Part shown: one piece after another, positions 51,941 through 61,336 of the stretch
How the letters are laid out: each line of letters begins with the position of its first letter
Position numbering within the stretch: the stretch's first letter is position 1
Program-made: the position numbers and the translations under genes
Notes under the pieces: generated by a model
Database searches by the model: none
What the model was told of the DNA's origin: nothing
The model's input: only the letters and a program-made list of their open reading frames with translations
Assembly: GCF_003149105.1 (NCBI RefSeq)
Contig: NZ_QGDS01000013.1
Location: 1-64,000, forward strand
Direction of reading: 5' to 3'
DNA from: Faecalicatena contorta
Lineage (GTDB): Bacteria; Bacillota; Clostridia; Lachnospirales; Lachnospiraceae
DNA: 64,000 nucleotides

Positions 51941-54040
51941 ATGCTAAATAATCGTTTCATAAGGTTTATAGCCAAACATAGAATTTTTTTTATGACAATG
52001 GTTATGAGCATAATTTCAGTTTTGATATGGATTTTAATAGGACCACGTCAGGATACAGGAGATGACGCATTTATAGCCTGGGAGTTGTCAAGAGGATTAG
52101 GATCAATAGCTGCATTTATATCCCCATACTTTTCTCTTATACAGAGCACTTTATATGCCTATATACCTAATATTGCATGGTGGACGTGGACTGCAATTGC
52201 CGGAGGCGGTATTTTAATGTGGATAGGATTTTACATGATACAGAAATATTATAAAGGGTTCTTTATATGGTTGATAAGCGTAATTTGGTTTATCATGACG
52301 GGAACAGCCATTATATATAGAATTAATTTTACAAGAACTGCAACATCCTATGCATTGGCAGGTGGTATGCTTATAATTATTGCATCAAATGTTAAAGGTA
52401 GCCGTTCGATAAAGAAAACAATTTTATATTTAGCGGGAATTTTTTTGTTTTTGACTGGGGCTATGATTCGTTTCCAGCCTGCGCTTTTAATTATTCCGTT
52501 TATGAGTATAATTCTTTTTTGTCAGCAGGGGGTAGAAAATTTTAAACAGATAAAAAGTTGTTTCAATAAAATCTGGATATTGTCTTTCATGAGGAAGATA
52601 CTACCATTAATATCTGTTGTAATTTGCACAATTTTTCTATATTTTGTAAATGAGGCTTACTGGAATACTCATCCGGAGTGGAAAGCCTATAATACATACA
52701 ACACTACACGCTCAACAATAGCTGACTATGTAGATTATTATCCAACGTGGGATGAAGCGAAGGATGAATATAAGGCATTGGGATTAAAGAGTGAAAATGA
52801 TCTCGATATGCTATTTGGATTTGTATTTGTAGGTGATACAGAAGTTTTTAATCTACAAACTTTAAAAGGAATTTCTGAGTTGAAAGACCAGTCTATAGAT
52901 GTAGTCCGACGTATATACAGGATGCTGGAAAAAGTAGTAAATATATTAACGAAAAGTAAAACGTTATTTTGGTTCATTTTATTTTTACTAATATTAAGAT
53001 ATCATATTGGGAAAAATCGCTATTTGCCAATTTGTTTGTGTGTCATTTATACTCTGGCAATTTTATTTCTATTTTCTTTTTTAGGGCGGATGATGTTGCG
53101 CGTATGGGAGCCAACCCTTTTGTGTTGTGCAGGAATGCTTTTATTATATTTCGAACCAGATATGGAGAAGGTGTCTGGGTATTGTATTGAAGTATCTGGT
53201 ATAAAATTAAAAAGAGAAATGCAGACGTTATTTAGTATAATGGTCAGAGATCGCATAATAATAGCTGCTATCGTATGTTTATTGGCTTTTAAGACGGGAG
53301 TGTTTCAAATGGTATCTCAAGTTCAACTTCCAAATTATTCAGATGATAGAGATGAATTAATGAGAAGTAGAGCTGAATATATTAATGATACGTCTCAAAG
53401 AATATATTTGTTGAGTTGGCCTTTAATACACCATCCTCCTTATCCAGGGTTTTTTGGTATATGGGAACCACTACCGGCAGCTTACATGGACAATGCTTTT
53501 GCGTTAAGTAATTGGGATGCCAGAACACCTGGTAATTTGAAATCCTTAAATGAATTAGGTATTGAAAATCCTGTAGAGGCGCTTATTAATAGGGCAGATA
53601 CGTACTCTGATTATGAACAACGAATGCATCAATTTTTGAAAGAGCATTATAATAAAAACATAACTGTGAGTAAAGTTGGAAGCTTTGAAGATGGGGGGGA
53701 TATAGTACAATATACATCTCCAGTAGAGGAAAATAAAATTAAAGACTCTTCCTGCGATGTAGAGGTAGATATAGATAAAAGCGAATATGATATGCAAAAT
53801 GATGTAGATGCATGGTATATTAAGGGCAAAATAGATAGTGACATTAAATATGAAGCTATATACTGTAATATTATATTTAATGACGGAACGTATACATATC
53901 GATTAAATTATGATTCGGATAATATAGAAGCATATTTTTATGGAATTAATGATAATAAGGTCGAAAGTATGACAAAATGCTTTCTAATTGGTTTAACTTC
54001 TGAAGGGAGTTACTGCAATTTAGGAACAATTAATTTATAA
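51941..54040 (+). CDS. GT-C-like polytopic membrane protein, paralogue 3
   Basis: 699 residues; GGAGG before ATG 51941. Same plan as the gene before it: about 11 helices, loop-1 motif RQDTGDDAFIAWELSRGLG, INFTRTATSYALAGG, GAMIRFQPALLIIPF, YPTWDEAKDEYKALGL and WDARTPGNLKSLNELGIENP. It has a C-terminal beta-rich domain of about 230 residues containing YCNIIFNDGTYTYRLNYD (YCNVKVGKNIYTYRLHYD in paralogue 2). A tandem duplication that has diverged strongly, so the two probably differ in acceptor. Confidence 0.65.
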   Translation: MLNNRFIRFIAKHRIFFMTMVMSIISVLIWILIGPRQDTGDDAFIAWELSRGLGSIAAFISPYFSLIQSTLYAYIPNIAWWTWTAIAGGGILMWIGFYMIQKYYKGFFIWLISVIWFIMTGTAIIYRINFTRTATSYALAGGMLIIIASNVKGSRSIKKTILYLAGIFLFLTGAMIRFQPALLIIPFMSIILFCQQGVENFKQIKSCFNKIWILSFMRKILPLISVVICTIFLYFVNEAYWNTHPEWKAYNTYNTTRSTIADYVDYYPTWDEAKDEYKALGLKSENDLDMLFGFVFVGDTEVFNLQTLKGISELKDQSIDVVRRIYRMLEKVVNILTKSKTLFWFILFLLILRYHIGKNRYLPICLCVIYTLAILFLFSFLGRMMLRVWEPTLLCCAGMLLLYFEPDMEKVSGYCIEVSGIKLKREMQTLFSIMVRDRIIIAAIVCLLAFKTGVFQMVSQVQLPNYSDDRDELMRSRAEYINDTSQRIYLLSWPLIHHPPYPGFFGIWEPLPAAYMDNAFALSNWDARTPGNLKSLNELGIENPVEALINRADTYSDYEQRMHQFLKEHYNKNITVSKVGSFEDGGDIVQYTSPVEENKIKDSSCDVEVDIDKSEYDMQNDVDAWYIKGKIDSDIKYEAIYCNIIFNDGTYTYRLNYDSDNIEAYFYGINDNKVESMTKCFLIGLTSEGSYCNLGTINL

Positions 54041-54126
54041 ATAGAAGTTAATAGATAAATTGAGAAGCCTAATAATGTGGTGAAATGTTTCTGCGGGATT
54101 AGTGAGGAAAAAGGACGAGGTTTTGT

Positions 54127-55407
54127 ATGAAGATAAAGGGGTTCTTTCTGAATGATAAAAGAATCGAACGAAATAGTTATATATGGAATATGATTGGAAG
54201 TATGCTCATGGCTTTTCAATCAGTTATCATGCTCATGATTTTAACTCGTACTTTGGGATTACTGGAGGCGGGAATTTTTACGATTGCTTATGCTAATGCA
54301 AATTTATTTCTTACAATTGGGAGATATGGTATGCGTTATTTTCAGGTTTCGGATGTAAAAGCTCAATTTGGATTTATAGAATATAAAATATCTAGGGTAA
54401 TTACATCCGCTATCATGATAATGGTGGCAATTGTATATATTATATATGCAGCTTACAATAATGGATATTCTGTAGAGAAGACGCAAGTTATTATATGGAT
54501 GTGTATATTTAAGGTTATAGATGCAATGGAGGATGTGTATCATGGTCTGTATCAGAAAGAAAATAGATTGGATGTAGCCTCGCGTGTTATGAGCGTAAGA
54601 ATGATTATTACAATTGTAGTTTTTGGTTTAGGCCTTATATTCTTAAAAGATTTATTGCTTTCTTTGATTATCACAACAGTTGTCACGGCTATATTATTTC
54701 TCCTATTTACATTATGGACTTTTCCGGTTTTTCAAATGACAAAAGAGAAAGTGGATTGGAAAAAAGTTGGTTTATTGCTGAAATTATGTTTCCCTTTATT
54801 TGCAGGATCTTTTCTTTCTTTTTATATAGGAAATGCTCCTAAATATGCAATTGATGCAATGCTTACAGATGAGTTACAAGCTTGTTATGGGTTTATTGCG
54901 ATGCCAGTTTTTGTAATAGGTTTATTAAATAGTTTTATTTTTAATCCAATGCTATACCAAATGTCCGTATTATGGAATGAAAGAAAAATAAAAAAATTTG
55001 TATTGAAAACATGTATACAAGTTGGCCTAGTTGGTGCTATTACAGTTATCTGTATAATAGGAGCATATTTGATAGGTGTTCCTGTATTATCTTGGCTTTA
55101 CAATACTGATTTATCTCCGTATTGTAAAGAACTATTAGTCTTACTTTTAGGAGGAGGATTTTTAGGGGTATCAGGCCTGTTAAATGCTGTGATTACAATT
55201 ATCCGAAATCAGAATAGTCTAATGTGGGGATATGCGATTGTTGCAGTATTGGCTTTTACATTTTCAAATAGAGTTGTAGAACAATATAAGCTGGTAGGGG
55301 CATCAGTATTATATACATCACTTATGGGAGTATTATGTTTGATATTTATAGGGGTATTTATATATGGAGTACAAAAAAGTTGTCAATGTGATAAAGATGT
55401 ACAATAA
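54127..55407 (+). CDS. Wzx-type flippase (second)
   Basis: 426 residues, about 12 hydrophobic helices, MOP superfamily. Begins with a short basic arm and SYIWNMIGSMLMAFQSVIML, has LTRTLGLLEAGIFTIAYANA in the first helices, and ALLLGGGFLGVSG-type helices near the end. Distinct from the flippase at 38001. Two flippases in one block suggest two exported lipid-linked products or a fusion of two loci. Last gene of the clearly AT-rich segment. Confidence 0.88.
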   Translation: MKIKGFFLNDKRIERNSYIWNMIGSMLMAFQSVIMLMILTRTLGLLEAGIFTIAYANANLFLTIGRYGMRYFQVSDVKAQFGFIEYKISRVITSAIMIMVAIVYIIYAAYNNGYSVEKTQVIIWMCIFKVIDAMEDVYHGLYQKENRLDVASRVMSVRMIITIVVFGLGLIFLKDLLLSLIITTVVTAILFLLFTLWTFPVFQMTKEKVDWKKVGLLLKLCFPLFAGSFLSFYIGNAPKYAIDAMLTDELQACYGFIAMPVFVIGLLNSFIFNPMLYQMSVLWNERKIKKFVLKTCIQVGLVGAITVICIIGAYLIGVPVLSWLYNTDLSPYCKELLVLLLGGGFLGVSGLLNAVITIIRNQNSLMWGYAIVAVLAFTFSNRVVEQYKLVGASVLYTSLMGVLCLIFIGVFIYGVQKSCQCDKDVQ

Positions 55408-55438
55408 AGTTGCTAAAGAAGAAAGCGTAGGATAGGAG

Positions 55439-56884
55439 ATGCTATTTACTAATTTTATTTTTTTATTTGTATTTTTTCCGCTTTGTGTGGGCGGTTATCT
55501 AGTGCTTTGGGGTATACAGAAGAAAATAGGGAAGATGAATTTGCGAATTGGTGATATTTTTTTAATTCTCACTAGCCTGGTTTTTTATGGGTGGGCGAGA
55601 CTGGAAGGTATTCTGTATCTGTGTATTTATATATTCCTGGCATACATAATGGGGAAAATGATTGAGAAAAAAGACCGCAGTGTGGATAAGTCCAAGATTA
55701 TAGTTGGGATTTTCGTTCTGGTTTTGGCGGGTATCTTGTATTTTTACAAATATATTGATTTTACGCTGCAATCGCTGAATGATATTCTGCAAACAGACTT
55801 CACTTTGTTTTATGTGTTTGTGCCACTGGGGATTTCTTTTATTACATTTTCTGCGATTTCCTATGTGGTGGATATTTACCGTGGAAATAGTACTGCAGGA
55901 AGTCTGCTGGATGTGGCGCTTTATATCACATTTTTTCCTAAAGTGGTATCAGGACCAATTGTTCTGTGGAAGGATTTTCAGGCACAGATGCACAACAGGA
56001 CTATGAATGATGTGCGGTTTATGTACGCATTGAACCGTATTATGATTGGATATGCGAAAAAAGTGTTTCTTGCGGACAGCTTTGGTTTGATGGTCTCAGA
56101 CATACAGCAAAATATGATGGTTGGTATGGATGTGCCCACAGCTTGGTGGTGTGCGCTTTTGTATATGCTGCAGATTTATTATGATTTTGCTGGATATTCG
56201 GATATTGCACTGGGACTTGGGGAGTTGTTTGGTTTTCAATTTAAGGAAAATTTTCATTTCCCTTACGTATCGGCTTCTATCACTGAATTCTGGAGGAGAT
56301 GGCATATTTCTCTGGGAACCTGGTTTCGGGAATACATTTATATTCCACTGGGCGGCAACAGAAAAGGAAAAATCAGGACACTGGGGAATCTTTTTATTGT
56401 ATTTCTGGTGACAGGAATCTGGCATGGGGCAGGTTGGAACTATATTTTCTGGGGTATTCTAAATGGGACGTGTATGCTCGTAGAACGCTGTATCAGGGGC
56501 AAGAAATTTTATGTCCGTATACCGTATGTTGTGAAATGGGCAGGTACGATGTTTATTGTCCTGATAAGCTGGGTGATTTTCAGGATCCCATCTTTAATAG
56601 AAGGTGCATACTTTTTGAAAATTATGTTTGGTATGAAAGAGTTTTCTTCTGTCAATTTTACGTTTGCCTATTATTTTACACCGAAAATGATTACATTGGT
56701 GATGATTGGTATTTTAGGGGCAACTGCTTTACACCGAAAATGTTTTTATGATATTTACAGTAAAGTGAATGAATCTAAGATATTGTTTGTAATGCAGGAA
56801 GTGATTTTGTTTGGAATAATGGTTTTGGTGGTAATGTTTGTGGTAAATTCAACTTACAGCCCATTTATCTATTTTCAATATTAA
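55439..56884 (+). CDS. MBOAT-family O-acyltransferase (AlgI/PatA/DltB-like)
   Basis: 481 residues, about 11 helices. Typical AlgI features: MLFTNFIFLFVFFPLCVGGY start, FFPKVVSGPIVLW, QIYYDFAGYSDIALGLGELFGF, EFWRRWHISLGTWFREYIYIPLGG and the catalytic His in VTGIWHGAGWNYIFWG. It moves acyl (usually acetyl) groups across the membrane, passing them to the partner encoded 15 bases downstream. GC content rises relative to the preceding genes. Confidence 0.93.
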   Translation: MLFTNFIFLFVFFPLCVGGYLVLWGIQKKIGKMNLRIGDIFLILTSLVFYGWARLEGILYLCIYIFLAYIMGKMIEKKDRSVDKSKIIVGIFVLVLAGILYFYKYIDFTLQSLNDILQTDFTLFYVFVPLGISFITFSAISYVVDIYRGNSTAGSLLDVALYITFFPKVVSGPIVLWKDFQAQMHNRTMNDVRFMYALNRIMIGYAKKVFLADSFGLMVSDIQQNMMVGMDVPTAWWCALLYMLQIYYDFAGYSDIALGLGELFGFQFKENFHFPYVSASITEFWRRWHISLGTWFREYIYIPLGGNRKGKIRTLGNLFIVFLVTGIWHGAGWNYIFWGILNGTCMLVERCIRGKKFYVRIPYVVKWAGTMFIVLISWVIFRIPSLIEGAYFLKIMFGMKEFSSVNFTFAYYFTPKMITLVMIGILGATALHRKCFYDIYSKVNESKILFVMQEVILFGIMVLVVMFVVNSTYSPFIYFQY

Positions 56885-56899
56885 AGGAGAAAGTGAAGT

Positions 56900-58318
56900 A
56901 TGAAAAAACTGAGAATAGTTATGAGCATCTGCTTTTTCCTTCTTCTACTGTTTCCAGTAATTAAATTGAACTGGAAGGAAAATGTGGTGTCTAAAATTGA
57001 TAACCGGATTTTGACCAATAACCCTTTTGGTCCTGATTACGAGCCGGAAAATGGGATGGATCTGACAGACGGGATTGAGAGCTATCTGGAAGACAGAATC
57101 GGATTCAGGGATGCTATGATATATGGATACACTGCTTTGAATGATAAACTCTTTCATGAAATGGTGCATCCGACCTACATGTATGGAAAAGACGGGTATA
57201 TATTTGCAAAAGTAGGCATGAACATTTCTCTTGAGGAGTACCATTTTGTTTTTGCAGATATGGTAAAGCAGATACAAGATTATTGTACAAAGAGAAATGT
57301 CCCTTTTCTGTTCGTGTTTCAGCCGGAAAAGGCGGCACTTCTTACCGATAAATTAGGAGCGGGTATTAATTATAACGATGACTGGGTAGCGCAGTTCAAA
57401 CAAGCTTTAGATGAACGGGGAATTCATTATATTGATAGTTCTGATGTCCTGCAGGAGAAACTGGATGCGGGAGAACAAGTGTTTAACAAACAGTATAATG
57501 CGAATCATTGGAATGATTTGGGAGCATTTTATGGCGTAAACTATATGTTGGAAACCATGAAAAAAGATTATCCTGGGATACATGTAAATACAAAAGATGA
57601 ATTTGACATTGAACAGATATTGCATACCACTCTTCAGGTTTCTGAATTTCCTATTCATGAGTATGAGTCTATTTTTTATAATCATGCCAAATTAATTGAT
57701 AAAACAGAGGCGTATAATGTTGAACTAAGGCGGGATGAGAACTTTGGTCATTTTGAATATACAGTAAATGAAGAGCGGCTGAAAGAAGGCCCCCCCAAGA
57801 CACTGGTTTTCCAGGGAAGCTACATGAATGAGATGGGGTATAAGTTTATGGAAAACAGTCTGGGTGAATATATTGCAGTACATGATTATCAAAATGTCAT
57901 TGATTTTGATTACTATTATAATATATTTAAACCAGATTATGTGGTGTTTGAGGTGGCACAATATGTGATTTCAAATTCTTACTTTGATTATGGGCGAATG
58001 ACGGAGATGGATTTAAATCCCGTGTTGGACTCCTTCAGGAATTTGCCTGTGGAAGAAAGAAAACTAACTGAGATTTCTGTGGAAGTGGCGGAAGGTAAAG
58101 CGTTGGTTACGATCAATGTGAAAGGACTGCCTCAAGGGACAGAGTATGCATGGTTGGAAATTAAGGGGGAAGTCTTTGATTTTCAGAAGAAAAAAGGAGA
58201 AGAAAATCCAGGGGAAGAGGAGTATGAGGTGACTGTGGAGAAAGACAAGTATTACCCCAATTCCCTCACAGTAATGTGCATTGATAAGGACAAGACAGGG
58301 ATTATGAAATATGAATAA
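56900..58318 (+). CDS. AlgJ/AlgX/DHHW-like O-acetyltransferase partner
   Basis: 472 residues: signal-anchor helix (about 5-21), then an extracytoplasmic SGNH-like domain. IESYLEDRIGFRDAMIYGYTA and GYIFAK match AlgJ/AlgX-type starts; the catalytic His region is NANHWNDLGAFYG (about residue 207), and VFQGSYMNEMGY may hold the Ser. Pairs with the MBOAT gene to acetylate the exported glycan, as PatA/PatB and AlgI/AlgJ do. Acidic C-terminal domain of about 100 residues. Confidence 0.82.
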   Translation: MKKLRIVMSICFFLLLLFPVIKLNWKENVVSKIDNRILTNNPFGPDYEPENGMDLTDGIESYLEDRIGFRDAMIYGYTALNDKLFHEMVHPTYMYGKDGYIFAKVGMNISLEEYHFVFADMVKQIQDYCTKRNVPFLFVFQPEKAALLTDKLGAGINYNDDWVAQFKQALDERGIHYIDSSDVLQEKLDAGEQVFNKQYNANHWNDLGAFYGVNYMLETMKKDYPGIHVNTKDEFDIEQILHTTLQVSEFPIHEYESIFYNHAKLIDKTEAYNVELRRDENFGHFEYTVNEERLKEGPPKTLVFQGSYMNEMGYKFMENSLGEYIAVHDYQNVIDFDYYYNIFKPDYVVFEVAQYVISNSYFDYGRMTEMDLNPVLDSFRNLPVEERKLTEISVEVAEGKALVTINVKGLPQGTEYAWLEIKGEVFDFQKKKGEENPGEEEYEVTVEKDKYYPNSLTVMCIDKDKTGIMKYE

Positions 58319-58355
58319 AGTGGGTGTGCGGCTATGGAAGGCGTGGTGATTGCTG

Positions 58356-59381
58356 ATGAAAAATAGAATATTTTATTTTGACTTATTAAATATTATAGCA
58401 TGCTATGGTGTTATATGGCTTCATTGCAGTGGTGATGCGTTTACGTTTCGCCTGGATAAATACTGGCTTATGAGTCTGACTATACAGGTGATCGCCCATT
58501 GGGCTGTTCCGGTTTTCTTTATGTTGACGGGGGCTAACTTGATGAATTATCGGGAAAAATATTCAACGGAAATTTACTTTAAACGAAGGCTGCTGCGGAT
58601 TTTTATTCCATTTCTGGCATGGAGTACAATCTATCTCATTTGGAAATATAAATTAGGATGGGTCGAGTTTTCAAATGGGAAAGAGCTGTTGAGTTTATAC
58701 CTGAATAATGGGATTGAGGGTATCTTTTGGTTCTTCTATCCATTGCTTGCTATTTATTTAAGTATGCCAATACTGGCTGTTTTTTCGGATGACAAATATA
58801 AAAAGACGTTGTATTACCTGACAGCACTGGGAATTTTGGCTTATTCTTTTATGCCCCTTTTATCGGGGCTTTTTGGAGTTTCATATACTGGAGAACTAAA
58901 TCCGCCGGTTATTGGCGGTTACATGATATATGTGCTTCTTGGGTGGATTTTCAAACACGAGAATTTTAGCAAGGGGATATGTTGCTTAATTTATGGTGCA
59001 GGTGTTGTGGGAGCTATATGTATGTTCGCAGGAACTATTGTACTTTCACTAAAAAGTGGCGTGCTAAATGATGTCTTCTGGGGATATATGACTTTTCCAA
59101 CACTTTTTATGGCGTGTGCAGTATTTTTACTTGTTAAAAAATGTCGATGGAAAATATTTGAGAATAAAAAGGTTCAGTCGGTGGCACAAAAATTGTCAGC
59201 AGCAAGTTTTGGTATTTATTTGATACACATTATGATTATAAATCTTCTTTTGATGAATGGATATGTAAATGGAGATTCCAGATGGTGGATGATGTTTGGA
59301 CCGGCTGGTGTATACATAATAAGTGTTACGATTGTTATATTATGTAAGAAAATTCCCGGAATCAGATATCTGTTTCCATAG
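58356..59381 (+). CDS. Acyltransferase 3 family membrane protein
   Basis: 341 residues, about 10 helices; ATG 58356 chosen over TTG 58350. Family marks: FDLLNIIACYGVIWLHCSGD (catalytic His in the first helix), HWAVPVFFMLTGANLM, YFKRRLLRIFIPFLAWS and FGIYLIHIMIINLL. WecH/OafA/IcaC type: O-acetylation or O-succinylation of sugars. Third acylation gene in a row. Confidence 0.9.
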   Translation: MKNRIFYFDLLNIIACYGVIWLHCSGDAFTFRLDKYWLMSLTIQVIAHWAVPVFFMLTGANLMNYREKYSTEIYFKRRLLRIFIPFLAWSTIYLIWKYKLGWVEFSNGKELLSLYLNNGIEGIFWFFYPLLAIYLSMPILAVFSDDKYKKTLYYLTALGILAYSFMPLLSGLFGVSYTGELNPPVIGGYMIYVLLGWIFKHENFSKGICCLIYGAGVVGAICMFAGTIVLSLKSGVLNDVFWGYMTFPTLFMACAVFLLVKKCRWKIFENKKVQSVAQKLSAASFGIYLIHIMIINLLLMNGYVNGDSRWWMMFGPAGVYIISVTIVILCKKIPGIRYLFP

Positions 59382-59501
59382 ATAGAATCAGTTGTAGTTT
59401 AGTTATAAGATAGATTCAACATTGGAACATCTTGCTTTAGATGAAATGTAACAAAAATCAAATTTATTGATGTAATCCAAAATGAGGAGGTACTGAACAG
59501 G

Positions 59502-61160
59502 ATGAAACCAAACAGCATAATTCATAAGGTATTATCGGATAAAAGGTTGATTTACTGTTCTTTGATTGCAGGCTTAATTTTTTCTGGAACATTAGTAATA
59601 GGGAGTCATATGTCTCGCTATGAAAGCATAGTGGGGAAAGGAGTGCTGCCTACTGCATTTCAGATAATAGTTCTGACTCCAATTATGATTTGTTTTGCAG
59701 CGATTATAATTACCAGGTATGACACCGCGATTAGGGTGCTCAAAAATTGTAGTTTAGAAAGCATATTCCGAAAATATATGAAGGGAACGAGTAAATTCTT
59801 TCTTATTGTCTGGACTATCACATTTCTTGCATGGCTGCCTGGTTTGTTAGCTACATTTCCCGGAATATATGATATTGACGGAGCATTTCAGATTATGTGG
59901 TTCGAAAAGGGGATAATCAATGCTCATCATCCTATTTTGCACACTTATCTTTTAGGGGGACTGGTAAGAGCTGGGAAATATTTATTTGGCTCCTATGAAG
60001 CGGGAATTTTATGTTATTCTATATTTCAGATGTTCTGTATGTCAGGAATATTTGCATATATCAGTAAGGAAACCTGTAAATGGTTGCCTGGAATCATTCA
60101 ATTTTGGGGGATACTGTCATATATGATTCTACCCTATCACGTTGTTTTGTCCTTTACAACGACAAAGGATGTACTTTTTGCGGGAATGTTTGCAATCTGG
60201 GTATTAAAGACCTTTGAATGTGTAGCGGACAAAGAACGTTTCTTTACAGATGCAAAAGGGCAGCTACGGTATGTGGCAATTATATTTTTGATGTGTGCGT
60301 TGAGAAACACCGGCTACTATATTTTGCTGTTTATGATGCCTTTTTTTCTTGTATTATGCAGAAAGTATTGGAAGAATGTTTTGTGTATAGGGCTGGCAAG
60401 TGTGTGTTTGTGGAATTTATATACAGGTCCTATATATGATTCCTTAGGAATACAAAAAGGGAGTGAAGCAGAAGTTTTAAGTGTTCCTATGCAGCAGCTA
60501 TCAAGGGCGGCAGCATACAATGGGGATACGGTGGATATAAAGGATAAAGAATTAATTGAGAAATATATTCCTGATTATGCTAGATACACGCCAAGGGTTT
60601 CAGACAGTGTAAAAGATACATTTAACGGAAGCGCATATGAGGATAATAAAATAGAATTTGTGAAACTATGGCTGAGGGTAGGGATAGCACATCCGGTTAT
60701 CTATCTCGAAGCATTTCTGTCTAATAGTATAGGATTTTGGTATCCCAATATGAAGTACCCGGATGAAGGGACTTTTCTCTCTTATATTGTATATGATAAT
60801 ACGGAGTATAAAGGAGAGTGGCCTGACATCAGAAGGACAAGTTATTTTCCAACTCTTTCGAAGTTTTATGAGAAATTTACACAGCAGGGAATGTATCATC
60901 AAATTCCAGGAGCATTTGTATGGTACAGCGGTGGTATTATGTTTTGGATGCTAATTCTGGGTGTATGTATGTGCATTTATAAGCGCAGATATGAGATGCT
61001 TGTGCCGTTCAGTATTCTGGTTGGCCTATGGGGTACGCTGATGTTGTCTCCTGTAGTTGTTTTCCGATATGTATATCCATTGATTGTGTGTGTACCGGTG
61101 ATATTAAGCATATGTATTGGGGACAAGAATGAAGTTTACAGTATAAATAAAAAAGTATAA
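59502..61160 (+). CDS. DUF6020 family polytopic membrane protein
   Basis: 552 residues with about 12 helices. GIYDIDGAFQIMWFEKG in the first large extracytoplasmic loop (acidic, GT-C-like), then NAHHPILHTYLLGG and LPYHVVLSFTTTKDVLFAGM. Matches my memory of DUF6020 proteins in Firmicutes surface-glycan loci. A glycosyltransferase role is plausible and unproven. The fragment at the window end (63470-64000, minus) may belong to a similar group. Good AGGAGG-like site before ATG 59502. Confidence 0.8.
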   Translation: MKPNSIIHKVLSDKRLIYCSLIAGLIFSGTLVIGSHMSRYESIVGKGVLPTAFQIIVLTPIMICFAAIIITRYDTAIRVLKNCSLESIFRKYMKGTSKFFLIVWTITFLAWLPGLLATFPGIYDIDGAFQIMWFEKGIINAHHPILHTYLLGGLVRAGKYLFGSYEAGILCYSIFQMFCMSGIFAYISKETCKWLPGIIQFWGILSYMILPYHVVLSFTTTKDVLFAGMFAIWVLKTFECVADKERFFTDAKGQLRYVAIIFLMCALRNTGYYILLFMMPFFLVLCRKYWKNVLCIGLASVCLWNLYTGPIYDSLGIQKGSEAEVLSVPMQQLSRAAAYNGDTVDIKDKELIEKYIPDYARYTPRVSDSVKDTFNGSAYEDNKIEFVKLWLRVGIAHPVIYLEAFLSNSIGFWYPNMKYPDEGTFLSYIVYDNTEYKGEWPDIRRTSYFPTLSKFYEKFTQQGMYHQIPGAFVWYSGGIMFWMLILGVCMCIYKRRYEMLVPFSILVGLWGTLMLSPVVVFRYVYPLIVCVPVILSICIGDKNEVYSINKKV

Positions 61161-61261
61161 AAAATTATTTAGTACTCTATCCCTTAATGAGTGTACAGAA
61201 ATAGCGGATTATTATAGAGAGAATACTGTTCTGTGTTGTTACGAAGCTAGAGAGATACAAC

Positions 61262-61289
61262 TTGTATTTTAGGAGATATCTGCTAGAAT
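61262..61289 (+). promoter_or_regulatory. Promoter for the DUF3048 lipoprotein
   Basis: TTGTAT (61262-61267), 16-base spacer, TAGAAT (61284-61289), about 48 bases before ATG 61337. Separates this gene from the polysaccharide block. Confidence 0.4.
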
Positions 61290-61336
61290 AAAATGATAGA
61301 GTTCAAGTATAAAAATAAAGTGGAGGCTATATTTGT

